NCBI GenBank assembly: GCA_029571425.1
Contig: JAKPSR010000429.1
Span: 1 to 11,399 of the forward strand
From: Spirochaetota bacterium
Lineage (GTDB): Bacteria; Spirochaetota; Spirochaetia; Treponematales; Treponemataceae
Length of the DNA stretch: 11,399 nt
Direction of reading: 5' to 3'
A model generated the notes under the pieces. It ran no database searches. It saw only the letters and a program-made list of their open reading frames with translations, and was not told the DNA's origin. Each line of letters starts with the position of its first letter. The first letter of the stretch is position 1. The position numbers were made by a program, and so were the translations under genes. This document shows, in pieces, positions 1-5,466 of this stretch.

Positions 1-1233
1 CCCGCGGACGAACGCGACGATGGGCCGCGAGGGCACGTATCGGTTTAGGAGCACGAGCTTCAGGATGTCCCGATCGAGGTCCGCGACCGCGAAGGCGCCC
101 TCCGTGCGCGGAGCCCGCTCGGAGAGCCCGGTGATGTGCTCGCCGTCGTAGGCCTCGATCACCCGAAGGAGGCCGGGCCGCACGGGAACGGAAAGGTCGC
201 CCTCCCCGATAGGGGCGCTCCCCATCGCGACGATCGGCGGGAAGCGGCGGTCGCCGACGCATACCGCCGTCCCATCGTAGACCCGCTCGCCCCCGACGTA
301 GACCTCGCGGACGCCCATCGTCTCGGGGCCATCGACGCAGAGGAAATCCGCGCTGTCGCCGGGCCTGACGAGCCCGAGGGGAATTCGATAATGCTCGACC
401 GGGTTCACCGACGCGGAGCGGACGACGTCGTAGACGGAGTTGTCCGCGGCGAGCGCGCGCCGCACCGAGTCCGCGATGTACCCGCCGGCAAGGAAGCGCG
501 GATCGGGCCCGTCCGAGCAGAGCATCGCGCGATCGGGATGACTCGATATGAGCGGAAGGAGGGCGTCGCCGTTCCCCCTGACGCCAAACCGAATTTGCAC
601 CGATATCCCGGCATCGGCCTTCGCGCGCGCGTCCTCGAGGGAAACGCACTCGTGGTCGGTGGAGATTCCGGCGCGTGCGAGGGCAAGGAGGTTCTCGCCC
701 GATATGCCGGGGGCGTGCCCGTCGATCGGCTTCCCGCGCGCGAGCGCGAGGCGGATCGCGGGGAGGGCCGAGGACGTCCCCAGGATGACGCCGGGAAAGT
801 CCATTACCTCCGACAGGTGCGTGATCATCGGCCGATCCAGCAAGAACTCGATCTCGGCGAGCGAGAGGCCCGCCGACGAGGGGGCGCCGCAGGCGAAGCG
901 AAAAGGCATGCCAGCAAAATGATCGTGGAAGAAGGCGAGCCCCTCAGACCCGAGGACGTTCGCGATCTCGTGGGGATCGATCACGGCCGCCGCGACGCCG
1001 TTTGCGAGCGCGGCGCGCGCGTACTCGATCGGCGAGACGAGCGTGGCCTCGGGATGGCCGTGCGCGTCGACGAAGCAGGGAACGATGAACGGAAGCTCGC
1101 GGCGGGACGCCTCGGGGGCGAGCCGGTCGATCGAGGCGATGGCTCCATCGATGACCCGTATGGAAGCGGGATAGGTCTCGCGGGCGAAGGGATCGACGAC
1201 GAACCCTTCCTTGGTGAAAGAAGCACGATGCAT
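1..1233 (-). CDS. ade: Adenine deaminase family amidohydrolase (partial, C-terminus beyond window)
   Basis: This gene reads leftward from ATG at 1233 and stays open for 411 codons to the window edge. About 150-190 C-terminal residues of a typical 560-600 aa enzyme would be missing. Family knowledge: adenine deaminase hydrolyses adenine to hypoxanthine and ammonia in cytoplasmic purine salvage, using a metal-dependent amidohydrolase barrel. Visible motifs match that family rather than generic amidohydrolases: FVDAHGHPE (about residues 54-62, the metal-binding HxH), DPHEIANVLG (86-95), EVMDFPGV (142-149), DGHAPGISG (171-179), STDHE (191-195), SVNPVEHY (275-282) and GLVRPGDSADF (287-297). The open reading frame ends in SRPIVAFVRG, which resembles the start of the C-terminal domain. 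The canonical TDD is replaced by CSDGPDP near residue 240, so the exact substrate is less certain. There is no Shine-Dalgarno before the ATG. A promoter sits so close that the mRNA should be leaderless. It is divergent from ltaE. Confidence 0.85.
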   Translation of the reverse strand, partial: MHRASFTKEGFVVDPFARETYPASIRVIDGAIASIDRLAPEASRRELPFIVPCFVDAHGHPEATLVSPIEYARAALANGVAAAVIDPHEIANVLGSEGLAFFHDHFAGMPFRFACGAPSSAGLSLAEIEFLLDRPMITHLSEVMDFPGVILGTSSALPAIRLALARGKPIDGHAPGISGENLLALARAGISTDHECVSLEDARAKADAGISVQIRFGVRGNGDALLPLISSHPDRAMLCSDGPDPRFLAGGYIADSVRRALAADNSVYDVVRSASVNPVEHYRIPLGLVRPGDSADFLCVDGPETMGVREVYVGGERVYDGTAVCVGDRRFPPIVAMGSAPIGEGDLSVPVRPGLLRVIEAYDGEHITGLSERAPRTEGAFAVADLDRDILKLVLLNRYVPSRPIVAFVRG

Positions 1234-1240
1234 ACGCTAA

Positions 1241-1269
1241 AGTATAGTTCCGAAGACCGCGCGGCGCAA
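1241..1269 (-). promoter_or_regulatory. Sigma70-type promoter of the adenine deaminase gene
   Basis: On the minus strand, TTGCGC (1269-1264) and TATACT (1246-1241) are separated by exactly 17 bp. The predicted transcription start, about 7 nt after the -10 box, falls near 1234, directly beside the ATG at 1233. The message would be leaderless or have a one- or two-base leader, which agrees with the lack of any Shine-Dalgarno. The motif match is seen in the sequence; promoter activity is inferred. Confidence 0.6.
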
Positions 1270-1276
1270 CGTCCAC

Positions 1277-1305
1277 TTGCCCGCCCGTGGGGTTTTCGCT
1301 ACACT
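1277..1305 (+). promoter_or_regulatory. Sigma70-type promoter of the ltaE-CDF pair
   Basis: On the plus strand, TTGCCC (1277-1282) and TACACT (1300-1305) are separated by exactly 17 bp. The predicted transcription start is near 1312 and the ltaE ATG is at 1315, so the transcript would have at most a few leader bases. The -35 box lies only 7 bp beyond the -35 box of the divergent promoter. One regulator bound in the centre of the 81-bp spacer could therefore affect both directions. Confidence 0.6.
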
Positions 1306-1314
1306 GTCCCGACC

Positions 1315-2349
1315 ATGAACACCATCGATTTACGGAGCGACACGGTCACCTGGCCGACGGACGCCATGCGCCAGGCAATGGCCGTAGCCGCCGTCGGCGA
1401 CGACGTCTACGGGGACGACCCTACCGTGCGCGAGCTCGAGACCTACGCGGCGAGCCTCGCCGGAAAGGAAGCTGCCCTCTTCGTCCCCTCGGGCACATTC
1501 GGCAACCAACTCGCCCTTTTCACCCACTGCCCGCGCGGCTCCGAGGTAATCCTCGACGAGCAATGCCATATCGTCCAGCACGAGGCGGGGGCCTCGAGCG
1601 TGATCGCGGGCGTCCAGCTTCGGACCCTAGACCTCGCGGGCGAGACGATCTCGGCCGAGGCCATCCTCCCTCGCGTGCGCTCGGGCGACGACATCCACGA
1701 ACCCCGCACGAGCCTCGTCTGCGTCGAGAACGCCCACTCGAACGGGAAGGTTATTCCCCTAGCGGCGATGGAGTCCGTTCGACGCGCCGCGGACCGAGCG
1801 CACCTTCCCATCCACCTCGACGGGGCGCGCGTCTTCAACGCGGCCGTCGCGCTCGGCGTCCAGGCGAAGGATATCACCCAATACGTCGACTCGGTGATGT
1901 TCTGCCTGTCGAAAGGCCTCTGCGCGCCGGTCGGCTCGATCCTGGCGGGAACCCGCCGCTTCATCGACGACGCGAGGAGGAAGCGCAAGCTAATGGGCGG
2001 CGGCCTCAGGCAGGCGGGGATACTCGCGGCCGCGGGGCTCGTCGCGCTCAAGGACATGCGGCCTCGCCTCGACGAGGACCACGAGAACGCGCGCATTCTC
2101 GCGCAGCGAATCGCCGCGATCCCGGGGATGCGCGTCGACCTCGCGTCTGTCCAGATAAACATGGTATACTTCACCCACGAGCGCGCAGGCTCGATCGATC
2201 CCGAGGCCTTCGTCGATTTCATGCGAGGCAAGGGAGTCCTGATCAACCCGCCCGGCGCCGACGGGGCATACCGCCTCGTGACCCATTACTGGATCACGAG
2301 GGAGCGGGTCGAGGCGGTCGCAAAGGCGATCGCCGACTTCTTCGCGTAA
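1315..2349 (+). CDS. ltaE: Low-specificity L-threonine aldolase
   Basis: A 344-residue fold-type I PLP enzyme of usual length. Known family role: cleavage of L-threonine or L-allo-threonine to glycine and acetaldehyde in the cytoplasm. The N-terminus carries the hallmark LRSDTVTWPT (6-15) and GDDVYGDDPTV (28-38). FVPSGTFGNQLA (56-67) forms the cofactor phosphate region. HLDGAR (167-172) holds the Asp169 that pairs with the pyridine nitrogen, and SKG (199-201) holds the Schiff-base Lys200. MGGGLRQAG (227-235) and the C-terminal domain are intact. The ATG at 1315 is chosen because the family motif starts a few residues after it and the promoter ends just before it. The frame is open upstream to 136, but that stretch is antisense to the adenine deaminase gene. 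No Shine-Dalgarno precedes the start. The CDF transporter gene follows after 9 nt and is probably co-transcribed. Confidence 0.93.
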   Translation: MNTIDLRSDTVTWPTDAMRQAMAVAAVGDDVYGDDPTVRELETYAASLAGKEAALFVPSGTFGNQLALFTHCPRGSEVILDEQCHIVQHEAGASSVIAGVQLRTLDLAGETISAEAILPRVRSGDDIHEPRTSLVCVENAHSNGKVIPLAAMESVRRAADRAHLPIHLDGARVFNAAVALGVQAKDITQYVDSVMFCLSKGLCAPVGSILAGTRRFIDDARRKRKLMGGGLRQAGILAAAGLVALKDMRPRLDEDHENARILAQRIAAIPGMRVDLASVQINMVYFTHERAGSIDPEAFVDFMRGKGVLINPPGADGAYRLVTHYWITRERVEAVAKAIADFFA

Positions 2350-2358
2350 GGGGCTAAG

Positions 2359-3291
2359 ATGGGAACGGAAACGGCCGGAAGGACAAATCTCGTGCGACTC
2401 GCCGCGCTCATCGCGCTCGTCGGCAACGCCGCCCTCGCGGTCTCCAAGTTGGCCGTCGGGGCGATCGGCGGAAGCCTCGCCGTTCTCGGCGACGGCATCG
2501 ATTCATCGACGGACGTCGCCATCGCCGCGATGACGCTCGCGGTCGCCTTCGTGATCGACCGTCCCGGGGACAAGGGCCATCCGTGGGGTCACCATAAGGC
2601 GGAGACGGTCGCGACCATCGCGCTCGCCTTCGTCGTCATGCTCGCCGGATTCCAACTCGCCGCGTCCGCCGTCCATCGACTCCTTTCGCCCGAGGGTGCC
2701 TCGCTCCCGGGCGCCGAGGCGCTCGTCGTCACCGTGGCCTCGATCGCGGGAAAGCTCCTGCTCGCGCTTTCGCAGCGCGTCATCGGGAAGCGGGCCGGCA
2801 GCGCCATGATCCTGGCGAACGCCAAGAACATGACGAACGACGTCGTGATCTCGGCCTCCGTGCTCGCGGGCCTCGCCGCCTCGATCGCCTTCAAGCTGCC
2901 ATTCCTCGATCCCGCCATCGCCCTCGCCGTCGGCGCGTGGGTGATGAAGTCCGCGGTCGGCATCTTCATGGACCTCAACGCGGAGCTGATGGACGGGAAC
3001 GCGAACGATGATCTCTACAAGTCGCTGTTCGACGCGGTCCGGTCCGTGCCGGGCGCGGGAAACCCCCACCGCGCGCGGATACGCAAGATGGCGAGCGTGC
3101 TGGACATCGACTTGGACATCGAGGTGGACGGGAAGCTTTCGGTGCGCGAGGCGCACGAGATCGCCGGCGAGGTCGAGCGCGCGATCAGGCGCTCGATCAA
3201 CGACGTCTACGACATCATGGTGCACGTCGAGCCCGCCGGCCGCGGCGAGCACGGCGAGCAGTACGGCCTCACGGCGCGGGACGTGCAGTAG
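2359..3291 (+). CDS. Cation diffusion facilitator (CDF) family divalent metal exporter
   Basis: A 310-residue inner-membrane transporter, normal length for bacterial CDF proteins, which exchange Zn, Fe, Mn, Co or Cd ions for protons. Hydrophobic segments at about 12-33, 36-66, 84-107, 120-138, 162-178 and 184-203 fit the six-TM plan, followed by a soluble C-terminal domain (about 213-292). In TM2 the site A pair is D48-x3-D52 (GDGIDSSTD). HPWGHHKAE (74-82) matches the conserved HPxGHxxxE after TM2. In TM5 the second pair is N157-x3-D161, where zinc/iron exporters like YiiP carry HxxxD. The loss of this His suggests a selectivity other than Zn, but the metal cannot be named. Start: ATG 9 nt after the ltaE stop, with AAGGGG at 2348-2353 as Shine-Dalgarno. 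The 3' end overlaps the convergent carboxypeptidase gene by 23 bp. Confidence 0.9.
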   Translation: MGTETAGRTNLVRLAALIALVGNAALAVSKLAVGAIGGSLAVLGDGIDSSTDVAIAAMTLAVAFVIDRPGDKGHPWGHHKAETVATIALAFVVMLAGFQLAASAVHRLLSPEGASLPGAEALVVTVASIAGKLLLALSQRVIGKRAGSAMILANAKNMTNDVVISASVLAGLAASIAFKLPFLDPAIALAVGAWVMKSAVGIFMDLNAELMDGNANDDLYKSLFDAVRSVPGAGNPHRARIRKMASVLDIDLDIEVDGKLSVREAHEIAGEVERAIRRSINDVYDIMVHVEPAGRGEHGEQYGLTARDVQ

Positions 3292-4051
3292 GGCCCGAGG
3301 CGAGCCAGGCGTCGACGAACTCGATCATCCACTGCTGCACCCCGCCGAACCATCGGTCCTGCAGGGCGACGGCTTCCTTCCCCACGTAGCGAAAGTGCCA
3401 GCACTCCCATCGATACCCAGTGACCCCTTCGTACCCGTCCGGGAACGAGAGCGACCACCCCCACGCGCCGGCGTTGGCGGCGAGCCAGCGGCCAGCGCGC
3501 GTCAGGGCGAAGTCGTCCGTGATGGAGCCGAAATCGACGGCCGTGCCGAGCTGGTGCTGGCTCGCGCCGGGGGGAGCGGACTCCCGGTCGGCGGCCGCCT
3601 TCCCGAGCTCGCGGACGTTTCGGTCATAGAGCTTTTCTTGGTACTCGAAGGAGCGGAACGACGAGCTCGCGACGAGGGTCACCCCGTCGGCCCGTGCGGC
3701 GCGCGCCATCTCGTCGAGCGCGCGCTCTGCGGGCGCGCGAAGGGCAAGGCCATCGCGACCGGGAAGGTACGAGCGACCCTTGGCGAGCGGCACGAGGTCG
3801 TCGGGCTTATATCCCGCGCCGAGGCGGCGCGCCTTGTCGACGCGCACGAGAAGGCCGTCGCGGTCCGACGCGATGGCGGCGGAAAGGTCGCGAACGAAGG
3901 CGTCGCGGTCGGAACGGATGGCGGCGGCCATTTCCGCGGGAAGGGATGGCACGGCGGCTATGGCGGCCTCGACGCGCCGGGCGTCGGGAGAGCCGGCGGC
4001 GCAGGCCGCGGCGGCCGCGGCCAGGGCGACGCAGAGAACGGCCCGCCTCAC
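3269..4051 (-). CDS. VanY-type D-alanyl-D-alanine carboxypeptidase, probable lipoprotein
   Basis: A 260-residue zinc peptidase of the VanY/M15B family. Members remove the terminal D-Ala from peptidoglycan stem peptides outside the cytoplasm. The core is SFRSFEYQEKLY (131-142), the zinc motif SQHQLGTAVDF (164-174; H166 and D173) and ECWH (216-219; catalytic E216 and zinc ligand H219). All expected catalytic residues are present. The N-terminus is VRR followed by a 13-residue hydrophobic stretch and Cys17 (AAACAAG). It reads as a signal peptide with a relaxed, spirochaete-like lipobox, so a membrane-anchored periplasmic lipoprotein is likely. I chose GTG at 4051 because it gives this signal peptide, overlaps the HAD stop codon as GTGA, and has GAAGGA 9 nt upstream. 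The frame is open further upstream, but that would run deep inside the HAD gene. It is the last gene of the operon and overlaps the CDF gene tail-to-tail. Confidence 0.88.
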   Translation of the reverse strand: MRRAVLCVALAAAAAACAAGSPDARRVEAAIAAVPSLPAEMAAAIRSDRDAFVRDLSAAIASDRDGLLVRVDKARRLGAGYKPDDLVPLAKGRSYLPGRDGLALRAPAERALDEMARAARADGVTLVASSSFRSFEYQEKLYDRNVRELGKAAADRESAPPGASQHQLGTAVDFGSITDDFALTRAGRWLAANAGAWGWSLSFPDGYEGVTGYRWECWHFRYVGKEAVALQDRWFGGVQQWMIEFVDAWLASGPTARPAP

Positions 4052-4719
4052 GACGCGAAGTCCTTCACGGTCCAGCCGCGGCGCCGCGCGACGCGGGCAA
4101 GCCTGCCGTCGGGGTTCGCGGCGACGGGCCGGCCGACCAGCTCGAGAAGCGGGAGGTCGTGCACGCTGTCGGTGTAGAACGAGCAGGACTGGAGGTCGAT
4201 CCCGGCGCGCGAGGCGTAGTCGCGGATGATACTGCACTTATTCCGCGAGAACACGGGCACGCCGACGAGCTTTCCGTCGAATCGTCCCTCGCGGTCGTAC
4301 GCGAACTGGGTCGACACGATCTCGGCGGCGCTGACCCCGAGGTCGAGCGCGAGCGGGTACACGGCCTCGAAGGGAGCCGAGGTCGCCAAGATGACGCGTA
4401 CCCCCTCCTTCCGGAGGGCATCGATCTCGCGCCGCGCGCCGGGATACACGGTCCCGCGAAGGGCGCGCCGGTACGCGACGCGACCAACCTCCTCGAGGTC
4501 GGCGCGGCTGATCCCGCGAAGGCGCGGAAGGCTTCGCTTATAGAGCGCGTCCATGCTGACGCTGAACGCTCGATAGAGAACGAAGAGGACGGGCGCGGCG
4601 AGGAGGTACCAGGGCTTAACGATCCCGCGCCTGACGCACTCGACGATGAACGGCACGGTTGACGCCCCCCTGATGATGGTGTGGTCGACGTCGAAAAAGG
4701 CTATCGTTTCCCGGCGCAT
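4048..4719 (-). CDS. HAD superfamily subfamily IB phosphatase (SerB-like)
   Basis: A 223-residue protein with all four HAD motifs: DVDHT (10-14; nucleophile D10, acid/base D12), ATSAP (112-116; S114), a basic residue at K161, and TDSVHD (183-188; D184, D188). The C-terminal ANPDGRLARVARRRGW (201-216) is typical of the IB 'hyp1' group that resembles phosphoserine phosphatase. A hydrophobic stretch at about 36-52 (PWYLLAAPVLFVLYRA) lies in the cap region and could give peripheral membrane contact, as in many group members. The substrate is unknown; phosphoserine, lipid phosphates and phospho-proteins are all possible. The ATG lies 4 nt after the stop of the HATPase gene with no clear Shine-Dalgarno, so it is probably translated by reinitiation. 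It overlaps the following carboxypeptidase start by 4 nt. Its place in a phosphatase-rich signalling operon suggests, without proving, a linked role. Confidence 0.85.
   Translation of the reverse strand: MRRETIAFFDVDHTIIRGASTVPFIVECVRRGIVKPWYLLAAPVLFVLYRAFSVSMDALYKRSLPRLRGISRADLEEVGRVAYRRALRGTVYPGARREIDALRKEGVRVILATSAPFEAVYPLALDLGVSAAEIVSTQFAYDREGRFDGKLVGVPVFSRNKCSIIRDYASRAGIDLQSCSFYTDSVHDLPLLELVGRPVAANPDGRLARVARRRGWTVKDFAS
4061..4066 (-). promoter_or_regulatory. Shine-Dalgarno deciding the GTG start of the VanY-type gene
   Basis: GAAGGA lies on the minus strand (4066-4061), 9 nt before the GTG at 4051 and inside the last codons of the HAD gene. Together with the GTGA stop/start overlap it supports translation coupled to the upstream gene and rules out a much earlier start. 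Confidence 0.55.
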
Positions 4720-4723
4720 GATT

Positions 4724-5125
4724 TCAAAGGATAATCGTTATCTCGCTCTTGAACAAGCCCTTGCGAAACACGAGGCGCCTCGAAAGGTTGCGGCACATGC
4801 GGAGCCCGAGCCCGCGGTACCTGCCCGACTCAGCGTCGTAGTGCGGCCTTGCGTGGAGGTTCCCGCGCAGCGCCTCGCCGAAATTCGTCGTTGGGTAGCG
4901 GAAGCGTATTCTGGGCTCGGGCGCCTCGTCGACGACGACCTCGACGGAGTAGCGGCCGAAGGCCTTGCCGTGCGATATGATGTTATCGAAGCACTCGACA
5001 GCCACGAGCGTGGCGCGCCGGTACACGTCGTCGTCGGGGAATTCGCAGCACGCGATGAAATCCTCGAGCAACTGGATATTCGCGTAGTCGGGCCTCAGCT
5101 TGATCCGGCAACGCCTGTCGGCCAC
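4724..5125 (-). CDS. RsbW/SpoIIAB-like anti-sigma factor (HATPase_c_2) with degenerate G1 box
   Basis: A 133-residue single-domain GHKL ATPase relative, the usual length for anti-sigma kinases. In the family such proteins bind a sigma factor or other target, and phosphorylate a STAS partner using ATP. The N-box is good: ECFDNIISHG (44-53) with E44-x3-N48. The C-terminal GLGLRMCRNLSRRLVF (105-120) matches the G2 box and following helix. The G1 box, normally DxGxG, should lie near 73-82, but the sequence reads RFRYPTTNFG with no Asp. Adenine contact may therefore be lost, and it may bind partners without kinase activity. The start is GTG at 5125, 4 nt after the STAS stop. There is no Shine-Dalgarno and no alternative in-frame ATG before residue 110. 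The frame is intact and it sits inside a partner-switch operon, so decay is unlikely. Confidence 0.82.
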   Translation of the reverse strand: MADRRCRIKLRPDYANIQLLEDFIACCEFPDDDVYRRATLVAVECFDNIISHGKAFGRYSVEVVVDEAPEPRIRFRYPTTNFGEALRGNLHARPHYDAESGRYRGLGLRMCRNLSRRLVFRKGLFKSEITIIL

Positions 5126-5129
5126 GGGA

Positions 5130-5456
5130 CTACAGGACTTCGGTGAGCGAATAAATAACGGTGAACATCTCGCTGAAACCGGTCGACTCGATCGCGAGGC
5201 GCACGACCTCCGACGGCTTCATGACGTAGAGCTTAAAGCCCATCTCCTCGCCGTCGTCGACGGCGGCCATCAGAACGCCGAGCCCGGACGACGAGAGGTT
5301 GGTGACGCGGGAGAGGTCAAGCACGAGGTTCGTCTGCTTGATCAGGGAATACACCTTCTGCTGGAACTCGGTGTAGGTGTACGAGTTAATCGTCCCCGCC
5401 ACCTCGAGAAGGGCGTAGTTTGAGCCGCGCTTCTCGACGATCGATATGTTCTCCAT
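5130..5456 (-). CDS. STAS-domain anti-sigma factor antagonist (RsbV/SpoIIAA-like)
   Basis: A 108-residue single STAS domain, the normal length for RsbV/SpoIIAA. Known role: the unphosphorylated form binds the anti-sigma ATPase and frees its target. Phosphorylation of one serine blocks this, and a PP2C phosphatase reverses it. The sequence has the expected strand-helix pattern with NLVLDLSRVTNLSSSGLGVL at 43-62. Alignment with the canonical DSSGLG places the phospho-acceptor at S56 and shows the preceding Asp replaced by S55. Start ATG at 5456 has an excellent Shine-Dalgarno, AAGGGGGA, overlapping the stop of the upstream phosphatase, with a 10-nt gap between genes. The HATPase gene follows after 4 nt, the classic antagonist-then-kinase order. 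Confidence 0.92.
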   Translation of the reverse strand: MENISIVEKRGSNYALLEVAGTINSYTYTEFQQKVYSLIKQTNLVLDLSRVTNLSSSGLGVLMAAVDDGEEMGFKLYVMKPSEVVRLAIESTGFSEMFTVIYSLTEVL

Positions 5457-5466
5457 TGAGTCCCCC

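Noticed and set aside
136..1314. Long in-frame extension upstream of ltaE giving a 737-residue open frame
   Set aside because: The added region is antisense to a clear adenine deaminase gene, shows no family resemblance, and the promoter and N-terminal motif place the start at 1315.
3008..4177. Plus-strand 389-residue open frame across the CDF end and the VanY-type gene
   Set aside because: It is Arg/Ser/Thr-rich, out of frame with the CDF gene and antisense to a protein with a complete active site.
4052..4237. Upstream extension of the VanY-type frame
   Set aside because: It lies wholly inside the HAD gene and would bury the signal peptide. GTG at 4051 has a Shine-Dalgarno and a coupled overlap.
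4724..5125. The RsbW-like gene as a decaying pseudogene
   Set aside because: The frame is intact, the N-box and G2 box are kept, spacing to its neighbours is tight, and the change is confined to one motif.
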